Origin: Temnopleurus reevesii
Lineage: Eukaryota > Echinodermata > Echinoidea > Temnopleuroida > Temnopleuridae
Direction: 5' to 3'
Assembly (NCBI GenBank): GCA_036244855.1
Contig: BQKZ01000023.1
Span: 55,967-119,966, forward strand
DNA: 64,000 nt
Numbering within the stretch: position 1 is the first letter of the stretch; every line of letters begins with the position of its first letter. Under the pieces are notes generated by a model. That model was not told the DNA's origin. It saw only the letters and a list, made by a program, of their open reading frames with translations, and searched no databases. A program made the position numbers and the translations under genes. This document shows, one piece after another, positions 1 to 13,100 of the stretch.

Positions 1-2228
1 TCATAACTTTTTTATTTGTTGTCCGTTTTCGCTCAAACTTTTTTTCATCTGTTTGTCTGATTTTTGCGCTTTGAATCCGAGCAAGAAATTCTTGGTCCGG
101 AGTCCTCCTTTAATATTATAAGAAAGCTCTAAGTGCATAACAATGATCTTACACAAGTTACATTAAACAAAACAATATACTAAATTTCATTTAAGGAAAA
201 AGAATGAATAAAACCTTAGATGAGGCGAATTTCATCATCAGCATTATAAAATGAGACAAGTGTAATGATGGGAATAGATACAGCCAGGTAAGCCAGTAAA
301 CCATCAAAATGATGGAATTGCAATTATATGATGTGTCATCTCTCATTATGACCAATTTGACCCTGAGTTTGACCATCAGCTCTGCCCTTGGTCAATATTT
401 GCAGTAAACCCGTCATTTCCATTAAAAAATTATCATTGCGTTGCTGGTTAGCGTTGGCATTGGAAAGTGAAATTTGTGCATAGCTAATTACTTTATACTG
501 ACCATCCAGTATTGGATTGGATAGTAAAATTCCCATATGACAATAAATACTGATGAAAATATGAAGTAACTGAAATATCCTTTTCTATAGTCACAATGAT
601 ATTTAGAAACTTGGTTGCGTTGTGCTGAAGTTTGTCATTTCCATTTACAGACAATTTTGTTGCAAGAGCAATAAATGATGCAATGGTATTAGCAGATGCA
701 AATGGCTATGTCAATAGGCTAGAGCTAAAATTTCATTAAAAAATTAGATTTCACATAGGACATCTGATAGCAATAAATTTGATATAATAATACCAATTTG
801 AAGCCACTAGAATGAACCAATTCACAAGGCATCGCCAATACCCAGACGGAGCAACTTTGAGTCTTTCATGTGAAAAAGAATTTTAACAAATCTAGAGGAA
901 AGGGCCAAAACTGTGGATCTGAAAATTGAGAGGTTTTTTTTAGTATGTTCAAAATGTTAACAAATATGTCTTTTTTTTTGGGGGGGGGGGAGGAGGTTGA
1001 TTTTTATAATGTAGATGAAAACATCAAATGTCTCTCATTGGTATATATCTTATATTTGACAAAAATAATGGGGCTAAAAGTTTGGGGGTAATTGAATTAT
1101 TCAATTAATTTGTTTGTTTCATTTGCTTCTTCCTACTTCTTATGGTAGTTCGTAAGAAATCATTAATGACATCAATATTGTCTGAATGGGCAGGCAATCT
1201 CTGTGGTCTCCTCGGAAAAGATGCGGAGCCTTCGATTTTGATTCATTGGCCAATGTGCACTCCCTAGGGTTATTTATGAATAATTATATTGCTGTCTCAT
1301 CTATTAGGGGTATCCTAAACCAGGCAATGATGATCGCTGAATGATTTGTCTTGTTAAATTGGATAAGCCGATTCAGCTGCTAATAATTCATTTACCGAGG
1401 ATGATATATTTTGCCTGGGCACCAATAACCGGGAGCCACTTTGGACTTTGGGAGCAATTATGCATAAATGATGTTACATGGTGGTATATTGGTACTATAT
1501 ACAGTATATTTGTCTGACCTTTTTTTAAACATTAGTTCATTCCTTATTCGCTGAAAGAAAGGATGATACACTGAATGGAAATATTACAATTCAATAGGTT
1601 GATATCATCGAAATCACAGTTTATTTCAACTTTTTTTTTCTAATTTAGGAAAGATCCAATTGTAGAATATATTTAAATCTGATGATGTCTGAATCCTTTT
1701 GAACTTTATTCTTAGCAAACATTCTAATTATAAATACAATTTATGTACAGAGTTTTATACAAAAGCTACAAACACTCCCAGGATAATTAACCAAAACAAA
1801 TTTTTAAAAGGCATGCATTGGTTCAAAGAGGCTCGGATAAAGCTTTTCAAGCTTATTATATTAAGGGATTTACTTGGTATTCTGAATAAACCTGCCACAT
1901 GTTCTTAATTTATCAAGCTAGTATGTTAAACTATGTAGGATGAGAAAGTTTATTTTGAATATGCACGCAGTATGTTATTAACTGGGAACCTCATTCCAGA
2001 TTAACAGTGCCAAGGGTAGGCTAAATTTAGGACTTTGTTGAATCTGTGTTGCAACATTAGTCATAAGTTTGGAAAATCAAAAACAATATCAACATCATGA
2101 TTTATTGTGTGTTGGGCAGGGGTGTTAAGAATAAATACTAAAAGATTGCTTTTTGGGGGGAGGAAGGAGGGGCTTAAATGTCCTTTTAGAGATTGTCTTT
2201 ATTTTCATCACATATTTTGTTTTTCCAG
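1..2228. other. Presumed ABR/BCR intron or 5' region, no exon recognised
   Basis: Earlier DH exons should lie here or further upstream. I see no stretch with both a BCR-like frame and fitting phases. The part at 1180-1480 is more complex and GC-balanced than its surroundings, with motifs such as TTATGCATAAATGA, CAGCTG and GATAAG, and could be regulatory. This is speculation. Confidence 0.3.
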
Positions 2229-2263
2229 GTCGCTATATTTAGAAATCCGTGATTCATTGAACA
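2229..2263 (+). CDS. ABR/BCR: ABR/BCR exon, DH domain (35-nt microexon)
   Basis: Pyrimidine tract and AG before 2229, donor GTAAGA after 2263. Read in phase with the next exon it gives SLYLEIRDSLN followed by T/MLYSPLQG, which aligns with the DH segment NSLETLLYKPV of vertebrate BCR as I recall it. Both borders fit the phase demanded by the exon at 3072. Its small size makes it less certain than the later exons. The preceding exon should leave two bases of a split codon. Confidence 0.7.
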
Positions 2264-4087
2264 GTAAGATAAAGGGAAATGATAACAGGTTTTCCAACAA
2301 TCCTTTAAAAAATTTGTCCCAAACTGTTCCGAAAAGAGGAAAAGTTGTCTCTTTTATTGTCTAAAATTGAAGATTTTAAGATGTTAATTATTTTGTTTAA
2401 GAATTCACCAACGAAGAGTAATACGAATATTATTAAAAAAGTCAATGTTAGTGTTAATGAAACCCAATGTAATATGAACAGCTGTGCAATGCTTTCAGAA
2501 TAATCCCTCAATTTTTATGAAAACAATTTTGAATAGATTCTATTTATAAGACAATAGAATCCGAGTTATGGTAATTATACATTCACCGTGGATATTATTA
2601 ATTAATCTCCAATCGTTGGTGCCAAGTTTTTAATCTAAGCATTATGTAATGCTACTGAGCTACAGACAAGAGCGTGAAAAATGAGGCTGCCTTAATTTGT
2701 ACTGAATATATTTCCAGATTTGTGCCAAGTTTTTTTTTGCCCAGATTGTGTGGAACCCCTAAAATGTATTTTGAGGGTTGAATCGTGAAAATTGAAGAGG
2801 CCTAACTGTATTTTAAATATGTTGTCTTCCTGTGTTGAATTCAGGATCTGCTTTTTATGATGAATAGGATGTATATTTAAGTTATATTTAGCAATCGTAT
2901 CCTTAGATGTATTAACAATTTGATTTATTGATGTCAATTAATCACCATGATTTATTAATTGATTTCCCAAATTAATTTCTTTGACGGAGCATATTCTATA
3001 TTAATGCTTATTTAGCAAATGTAAATTTTGACCACTAATTATCTTTCTCCTATCTTTCATCCCATATACAGCCATGCTCTACAGCCCTCTTCAAGGGATT
3101 ACCAAACTAACCATGATCCTGAATGTAAGTATTAGTTTTTGCAATCGCCCCCCCTCAAATGAATAGATAACAACAAAAGATGAAGAAAAGAAATATTGCA
3201 GATGAAGAATGATTGCATAAAAATATGCAATACTCAATATTTTCACATAAGGTCAAATTTTGTATTGTCGTTGGGCTTATAAAATCTTGTATCTTAAACA
3301 TATGTTTAAAAAAAATGTTCAGGAGAGCCCCAAAACATGACTGCCTTTGCATTATAGTGAATGGGAAAAAGGACTATGTACTGTGCCAGAGACACTCAGT
3401 CTATTCATATTGAAGCCTGAAATTTACATAGGACAAAGTGAATCTCCCATGGTACAAGGTTGTTCAAAAAAGCAATTTTCTTTAAAAAAGTGAGATACAA
3501 AGTTTTATCAGCCCACTGACAATATATGAAAAAACACAATTGGACTAAGTTGCTCTTGTAACTTGTATGTTCCTATGAATTATTGTCAGACTTAATTGCA
3601 GTAATTGAGAGTTTTTCTTTCGCCCCCTCGCCTACCCATTATTCCGTCATTGCAAGTGAAATAATGAGAGGTGCAATGGCGCGGGCAAAATGCAATTACC
3701 TACATCTCAGTCTCATTAATGTTAGCTGTCAAGAAAATAACAATTTTCTTGAGCTGAAAGTCATCCATCAGGATTGGTTCGTCATGGCACAGCTGGGGTG
3801 GGGGACTGAGTCATGAATGGTGTAACAAAAGTAATTTGAGAGGGCGTGACATGCCGATAAATGAGTGTTCAATCATTTTCTCCTCATCAACCATTGCCTC
3901 CAGCTTCTATCTTCACCTGTTATGAGCCATAGGTTACTGATTGTATTTGGTTCAATTATTGACTTTAAATACTTTGTATTGTGTCCTATTTCATTACCTT
4001 TCTCTTACTCATGTTGCATCTTGTTTCTCTAGCCCCACTTCTCTCCCTTTTCTTCCTTATTCTCCTTCCTCTATTTTTCATTTTCCT

Positions 4088-4135
<48 letters not shown>

Positions 4136-7100
4136 TCTCTCCCTTTTGCTTCCTTATTCTCCTTCCTTTTTTTCATCTTCCTCCTCTCTCTCTCCCTTCT
4201 CCCTCCTTCTCTTTTTGCCCTCTCTTTCCCTTCTCTTTCTTTTACCTCTTTACTCTTCTACAGACCGTTCTCATCTACCCCCTTCTCTTTTCCACTCTCT
4301 CTCCCCCTATTTCACCCTCTCTTCCTTGCCTTGATTTCTCTTCATTATCCTCCCCTCTCTTTTCACTGTATCCTTACCCCTCTATTTTTTTCACAAGCAC
4401 TCTCTCCTTCATCTTTAACTCCTCCCTTTTCTTTGTGTCATCCAAAGTCGTCACCTGTATCACACTTCAATAGAGTATGAGTCTACTAATTGTCTTTGTC
4501 TGATTGTATTGCAATCTTAAGTTGTTAGCATTGACTCATGAGATCATATATAATGAAATCTAAAAGGGGTCAGCAATGGGATTTGTAATTTTGAACCCAT
4601 CAAAACTAGATATTTAAATAATCTATTTTGCATGCTCCAACCCACTTTATTTTCTGTAATCTGTTGGGGTTAGGTGGAATATTTTATCTATTTCCTTCAT
4701 TATATAATATTTTGGATTGTTGTCAGGTTAGCAATAATAACTAGACCTATCAAATTCTTTTTATGTAATAATCATGTATGTAGACCTATGAATATATTAA
4801 GTACCTAGTTTTGTAATGATGTATATGATTGTAACTGCTGTATGTTTACCTTAGCAACCATAAGAAACAATTTGTATCAATATCATGTTATTACGCATCC
4901 GCCCACATGGTATCGTAAGTAATCATATGTTGTTATCAGGATAAATTTCCTTTTGCTACCATGGGAGTTGAGTTTTGATGGGAGAGGTGGATTCATGGAA
5001 TATTAATCATTGCACATAGAAATCATAATCATGCCTTTTAATTGTCTAAAATTAAATCAAATATTAACTCTTGACATTGAGAAGGAGTTTATTCTAATTG
5101 TATTACCTCCTCCAACCCCCTCCCCCCCCAAAAAAAAAACATTTTCAACTCCTTTGCTTGTGTTATGATGGGTGGAATTTTTTTTATCTATTTCCTTTAT
5201 TATTATATAATGTTTTTGTGTGTCGCCAGGTTAGGCATCACAACAAAATCTATCAAATCCTTATTTCATCCTAAACCATTCGATACCTTGTTTTGTAATG
5301 ATATGATAGTAATTGCTGCATGTTTACCATAGCAACCACAAGAAACAATTTGTATCACTATCATGTTTAGCACATCAACCTACGTGGTAACATACGTAAT
5401 TGTGTTTTAATACTTTATCATCAGGTTGAATTTCCTTTTGCAAGCATGGGAGTTGAGTTTCGATAGGAGGGGTGGGGTTCAGGTTAGGATAACTGTTACT
5501 AATAGAAACCAAAACTTTGCAAATACCACCAGCTGTTTCATCAAAGGTCTAGCTTCTAATATGAATGAACAGTTTCTCATAAATTGTCCCCCCTCACTCA
5601 CTGCTACCTAAAAAAACCTCAATTCTGTTGTTGGAGGTCTGCCTACAGAGTGGGAGGATAGAGCATGGAATTATTATATGTTTAAATTTCTATTTGAAAT
5701 ACATAGGCATCTATGTCGTTTAAACTCCTTTAAATTCCCTTACCATAGCATGATTCTTCAAATCTCTTCTGAATTCATTTGACATTGGATTTAAAATATA
5801 CTTTATTGTCATATAAAAACTAAAGTATTGTTACAAAAATAACAAATAATAATAATAGGATATACATAAAATATATAACAAAGGTTACAAGAGAATGGGA
5901 TGCCAAAGGCACTTTATGATACCAAAGGTCATTAACATAAACAGAAAATGTAACATTTTCCAGAATGTTGTTTACATTTCATCGACTTAGAAATGCAACC
6001 TTTCTAAAGCATGCTCAGGAAAGGGAGATTAGATTAATTAGAAACCGAGTGATTTGTCGAAATCCTGAATGTAAAAATCTTTCTTCCAAGTTACGACATT
6101 TTCTTCAACGAAATATCAAGATTGATTAGAGAGATTTCACACTTTTCAGGGGAGAATTTCTGGATATATTTGGCTATTTCCTGAGGATATCACGGTGGAT
6201 AGGGCCCAAATAATCTCACTTCCCTCGTTTTATCTCAGGGGTGAAGCTTGATTAGAACATTTAATCGTAAAGGAAACCCAAGGAATTATGACTAGTACAT
6301 TCTAGGCGGTCAGCCCTGCTGCCGAAAATCAGATTAAATAATCACCTTCAAAAGTTTGTGCTGAATTAATCGATGGTTCACCCTGTTAAGAGTTTTCAGT
6401 GATTTGTGATTTGATCAGCATCTGTTTGTGTGTAGTTTCACATTGAAAAAAATATTTTTTCTTTATTAGCTCTTCAGTCTCCACTAGAGTATCTGTTTCT
6501 ATTGATAATGAGTGGTTTGGTGAGAAATTATATCAACTCAGGTGTGTCAATATGCCCCCAAATTGTGTGTACCTGAAAATTTTTAACCTGAGTGAGGATT
6601 GAAAGCTTTATTTAAATTTAAAGTATTAAGTTTGTTGAAGAGATAATTTTTTTAGTTTCATCATTAATAAATTGGGCAACCAAATTTATGGCATTTTACA
6701 TAATCATGGAAACTGAAATTTGGCATGATATAATTGAATTAGAAATTCAAATTTATTGTACTTGGGCTGGATCACATGGTATCAAACACTACGTGATTCC
6801 TCCTCATTGAAGTTGCAAATGTTTAGATATTTACAGTGAACAATTTTCAAACTACAGGAGATTCATAATATTTTGTGTGATCAAACAAGGGAGCTGTTCT
6901 GCTCCATTGTTATCACACTATTTACTTTAAATCGTGTGTTCTAGAAGGCATTACTTTCTTGCTATTCCAGTTGTAATGTTTTTGTTACAATGCTATTGTC
7001 AGCTTTTCAGTTTCTATCCTTGAAACCAAAAGCTAGAGCTACCTACCGGTACATGTATATTGCATGTATTTCTAGTATTCAAATCACCCTCGAAGTAAAG

Positions 7101-10100
7101 AGGTACAATGTGTCGAGGGTCTCAAAACTGTAGTTCTGAATCGATCGATCGACTACTATACAGTAATAAATCACTTCCTTATAGGAGAATCGCATTCATT
7201 AATCCTAACCATGCAGGCATTGAAAGAACTAAAAGGTGCATTGAGCTGTGTATTATGCAGGGGTAGACCTGTTCGCATCCAATAATTAATCTCCTCCTCG
7301 TAGTGTGAAAGGATTCTGATCCTAACCGGGCATTGAAAGAACCAAAAGGTGCATTCAGCTGTGTATTAGGCAGGTGGAGACCTGTTCGCACCCTATAATT
7401 GATCTCCTCATGGTGTGAAAGGATTCTGATCCTAACCAGGCATTGGAAAAGCTGAAAATTTGCATTGAGCTGTGTATTATGCAGGGGTAGACCTGTTCGC
7501 ATCCAATAATTAATCTCCACCTCATAGTGTGAAAGGATTCTGATCCTAACCAGGCATTGGAAAAGCTAAAAAGATGCATTCAGCTGTGTTAGGGCAGGTG
7601 GAGACCTGTTCACATCCAGTAATTAATCTCCTCCTCATATTGTGAAAGGATTCTGATCCTAACCAGGCATTAGAAAAGCTAAAAAGATGCATTGAGCTGT
7701 GTATTTGGCAGGTGGAGACCTGTTCGCATCCAGTAATTAATCTCCTCCTCATATTGTGAAAGGATTCTGATCCTAACCAGGCATTGGAAAAGCTAAAAAG
7801 ATGCATTGAGCTGTGTATTTGGCAGGTGGAGACCTGTTCGCATCCAGTAATTAATCTCCTCCTCATATTGTGAAAGGATTCTGATCCTAACCAGGCATTG
7901 AAAGAGCTAAAAGGTGTATTGAGCTGTGTATTAGGCAGGTGGAGACCCGTTCGCATCCCATAATCAATCTGCACCTCAAAATTGTGATTGGATCATGATC
8001 GCTAAAAATGTGATAGCTTTTGATACTTCCATTTAGAAGCCAGAAGCTTAATAATCAAACCGTATGTATGATTTTTAAAATTTTTATACCAATTATAAAC
8101 TTTAATCTGGGCAACTAAGTTAAAGAATTGTGATTACTGAAGGGAAATATGCATCAATTAATTCACTAGACCCCAGATAAATTAATGTATTTCAAATGCG
8201 TTGATCAAACTAGACGTCTTCTTTTTTCATTCCTGTTCACTCTCATTGCTAATGTGTGCCCCAAGTTGTAAGAGTATCATATTTGATTGAAGGGTCCCCA
8301 CCCTCGCTGAACTGTTCTCTATTAATTTACCTTAGGCCTACTTCTTCGCACAAGTTGAGCCTTGAACATTTGTTTTAACAGTAGATTTAACGCCATATTC
8401 ATAGGGTGGGAAGACTTTTGTGAAAATTACAAGATAAAATCTTGGGAGTTGCCTTTTCTGGACTTCATTTGGGATTCCCCATGATGAGTCTGCTAACGAC
8501 TGAAATCCCATACTCGTTTACTCAAGAGCACTTGTTATTAATTGCTAAGGTGTTGAGTTCAAAGTTCAAAGTCTATCTTGAAAAATGATAGATGGAACAA
8601 CATGAATTTATTGGTAGGTTGTTAAAGGGAAAATGAAAGCATAAAAGGAGTGAATGTGAGGAAAATGTTGTAAAAGACATAAAAACAAAAGCAAATGTAT
8701 ATTGATCCTAACCTAGATGCAGTGATGCAGCCTCTGTTTTGTAGCAATTTGATCATGTGCACATTTTTGTTATGTAAATATTTTTACCTTTTCTGATGAA
8801 CAAGATCATTTTTACTTTCATTGACAAGAAAAAAAAATCTAAAAATCATGAAAATCTCACCAACATGTGATTGATGAGGAAATACCAGTATTTGTATTTG
8901 TTTTTTTTTATATCACAATGGACCCATTTTATAATGGTATGATAATTTGATTGTTTCCTTAGAGATATGATTTTATATCATATCTTTTGTTATCAACTTC
9001 TGTAAATATCACCTGCTGAAATGAGATTGTTTGATAAATGATACATTGCAGGAAGTAATCAAAGTATTAATCATAGTGCCCTTGAATGAATGAAAGAACT
9101 TTATTACCAAAAAATGAATACAATAAAATACAAACATGTATATATCACAATATGAATAAAAATGAGACATAAATTCAATTAATTGGGAATGACAAATAGT
9201 TGTTGATTATATTTGCGATCCCTGTACACTGATTTCATTATTTGTTTTACAAGCAACTCCATTTTCTTGAAAGGTAATATCTTGAACCAAATATGGGGGG
9301 ATCTGATTCTGGTATTAAGTGGAAGCACAAAGCACTGTTATGATATTGGATAATCTCAATTATAAAATAGACATGGATCACAACTTGTTTAATGATGATA
9401 ATAATAGATGCAATTTATATAGCGCACACATCCATTCTGTGGAGTGCTCAAGGTGCTTTGCATGATCATTACCCTGGCTTTAGCCTTGCGTACTCCGGCA
9501 CACATGGCATTTCAAGTTTCTACTAGGTACCCATACACCTCACCTGGGTTGAGTGCAGCACAACATGGATGATTTCTTTCTGAAGGATGCTAACGCCATG
9601 GGTGGGACTCAAACCGCGGCCCTCTTGTTGAAAGATGAGAGCCAGGTCCAGTACACTTCGATATTGACCAAGTTTTCTTTCTTTTTTTATTATCTCCAGG
9701 ATCTTTTGAAGCACACCCCTGAGCATCATGAAGATCACAGCATCTTAAGTCAGGTGCTAGAGAAGACCAGGAAGTTCTTCAAGCAGGTCGAAGACGCCAC
9801 AAGAGAGATACATAGCACCAAACAGGTAACGGATCAAATTCATACAGTCAGACAAACAAAAGTACAAACCCCACAATATCAATTCCTTATACAGTGGAAA
9901 CTTGGTATAACGAGGTGCTTGGGACCATATAAAATACCTTGTTATGGGAGTAATTGATGTATAGCACAGTTAAAAAAGAAGAAGTTGTAAAGAGCTGGGA
10001 CCAGATTTTCTACCTCTTTATAGCAAATATTTTGTTATATCAGATCTCTTTATAGCAAGTTTCCACTGTAAAAATAAGATTTTACCCCAAAATAATATTT

Positions 10101-13100
10101 TTCACAACAGGAGAAGAAAATTCAAATGGATAGAACAAAAAAATTTGAGAAAAATCGGGCAAATAATGAGACAGTATTGAGTTTTTGATATTTAGACTAA
10201 TTGGCAACTGATGATGTCATGCTTCATGCACAAGTGACCATTTATTGTATTCATATCAATGTTATAGAATAATGATAATCATAATAATTATGATAAGAAA
10301 AAATAATAATAATAACATAACAACAACAGTAGAGAAATATGACTAATCTGTCAAAAAAGTACAGTGTAGGAAATAGGGTCAGGGTTTGGTTTTAACTTTT
10401 TCCGGAATGTTTTCCAAACCTTGACCATGGGAGATAACGAGATTTCAATCATCAAATCTGTTTTGAACATGGATAATTATAGTTGGCTGACGAATAGACA
10501 GGCTGTTGTTAAAGTAGGTTTTTAAGCTTGTATGATTTAATTCATAATGGTGGGATAGAAATTACTAAGAAATTAAGATATCTTTCCATATATAGACATT
10601 TTATTATATAGTTTGGCAGAGAAATGAAAAAGATTAGGAAACATACAAAACTTTTAAAGGAATGTGGAATTTTTAGGGGAAGAGTTTAAAGAAGTAATCA
10701 TTTAAATATTCTTCAGTATTTTGACCTACATGGTTTAATGAATTGATAACACATCACAAGTACAATTATCACTTATTTCAAAAAGCTCTAACAGACTTGT
10801 TTATCAAAGAAAGAAAAAAAATCAAGTTCTTGGAGAGAAATGAAATGCTTAGGAGAAATGTATATCCTGTATTGTTTATAGTGCTTCAGAAGACGTTCGC
10901 CACCATGGAATTTTTATTAAAAATAATACAAAACTGTTCAAGAACGCTAGATTTTGATCACCTCTTGTTTTTCTTACAAACACAGGCAAGACGGGTCAAA
11001 TTTTCTGATCATTACTTGCTCATTACTTTGCGATTACACTTTTGCCTTCAGAAAAGTTATACACATATTCAATCATAGTTTTTGAGCAGTCAGTGAAGAT
11101 TTGTTTGCATTCATTTTGAAGTCCCAATCAAAATCAGATATCGTGCTTAATGCACCAACTCCGTAAAGGTGTAGACTTATAATCAAATCACAGCTTCCAA
11201 TTTACCTTGGCAATGTGTTTGACGTCTTGCGCTTAGCAACCCGACGGCTGATTGTAAGTTAGCCCTTGTCTTGTGAAATAAATTGAATTATGAGAGCAAT
11301 CCCGCTGGAGCAATCTGATAGTAATACAGGTAATTTGATTGAGCTCGATAGACGTTCGGGCTTGATGTTGGTTTGAAATCCGTGGTGAAATCCATGGAGG
11401 AATTGAATTCAAATGAACTTAGAGTTAGCTTGAAACCACTTTAACAATTTTATTAGAATCATTGATAACTTGATGTATTTACACCATAGATATTGATAAT
11501 GATAATTATGAAAATAATAATAACATTTGAATTTATATAATAGTATTTTTTCGAAAAGATACAAGGACTGAGTGACAATCTCAGAGCAGATTGAGATTTT
11601 AAAATTCAAGTGAATTTGGAACAGAAGTTATATATTCAGTCTTTTGGATCAACTCAATTATTCATTCACTCCCAAAAGAGTGAAATTTAATATTCTGTTG
11701 AATTGCAATCAAATTTCAATCACTCATTAATCTTATAAGAGTTTTACCTTTGCGAAACAAACGAATAACTTTATATCTGTCAGTTCAGTTTTGTAAGGTC
11801 ATAGGTTGGCTTCTGTGGTTTTGAATTGGCCTCTACCTGGGACATATGACATGAATAATTTGTGAATTTATCTAAACAAATGCTTTTGAGGAAACAATAA
11901 TGAGTTTTAGGTGCTTAGATATTGGAGGTTTTGAAGTGATATTCATTCAAAAACTTGATATCAGCTAGAATAATCTTGCTTTTTATTAAAAGCACAAGAA
12001 GCAGACAAAGAGACAAAAATGAAGTAGATCGGATAATATATAAGAAAGTTAGGATCATTTCAATTATAAAACTCAACAGTGACTGTCATGTAAATTGGCA
12101 AATTTAAAACTTTTTTATTGTCTGATTTACTTCAAACTTGTTTTGATTTGTTGGTCGACTCTTGTGCTTTTATACATTTCCTCTGTCCAATGCTCTTGAG
12201 GTAAATAAAGACGGTCTAGATTGTGGGATACAAAAAGTTAGAAACTATAGGCCTCACCTAATTCCTTATCGTTTCCCTGCATGTTTATAGTTGTTTGTTA
12301 TAAACCATCTTTTGTATGGAAAACAAATATTTTCCAGGCAAATTTAAAGTCACCCAGTGGACAATGAAGAATGGTTTTCTTTGTCAAATGCTATTCTACA
12401 CACATTCAGGTTTTCTACCTATTGAACTTACATGTAGTAATAGTACGGAATAAGAAAAGGAAAGAGGAAGTGAGTTTTTAAAATCACGCAGCTGCCCTGG
12501 AATTCATAGGCACTAAGAGGCTTATCCGAGATAAACTCAGATAACAAAAGACCTTTACTATTTTTGTGTATCAACTTCTAAAAATGAATTCAGTTTTAAT
12601 GCAAATTTTCTACAAAGTCCACCAAGGTCTTTTTTAATGTGATGTTTGCAGTATGGGTGTGGCCAAGAATAGCAAAGTAAGCCTATTTTTTNNNNNNNNN
12701 NNNNNNNNNNNNNNNNNNNNNNNNNNNNNNNNNNNNNNNNNNNNNNNNNNNNNNNNNNNNNNNNNNNNNNNNNNNNNNNNNNNNNNNNNNNNNNNNNNNN
12801 NNNNNNNNNNNNNNNNNNNNNNNNNNNNNNNNNNNNNNNNNNNNNNNNNNNNNNNNNNNNNNNNNNNNNNNNNNNNNNNNNNNNNNNNNNNNNNNNNNNN
12901 NNNNNNNNNNNNNNNNNNNNNNNNNNNNNNNNNNNNNNNNNNNNNNNNNNNNNNNNNNNNNNNNNNNNNNNNNNNNNNNNNNNNNNNNNNNNNNNNNNNN
13001 NNNNNNNNNNNNNNNNNNNNNNNNNNNNNNNNNNNNNNNNNNNNNNNNNNNNNNNNNNNNNNNNNNNNNNNNNNNNNNNNNNNNNNNNNNNNNNNNNNNN

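Noticed and set aside
653..730. Possible earlier DH exon (NFVARAINDAMVLADAN after TTTACAG)
   Set aside because: It loosely resembles the BCR stretch before AEKCCQAN, but every available GT leaves phase 0, whereas the microexon at 2229 needs two carried bases. Too weak to call.
3941..4480. 179-residue open frame rich in Ser, Leu and Pro
   Set aside because: It is the translation of a CT-rich low-complexity tract with no domain or splice support.
7179..7974. Minus-strand open frames of 74-142 residues with repeated peptides
   Set aside because: They are produced by the 114-bp tandem repeat, lack any recognised domain, and vary in frame where units are 110 or 113 bp.
7187..7985. CRISPR-like regular repeats
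   Set aside because: Units are contiguous 110-114 bp tandem repeats without unique spacers, in an animal genome.
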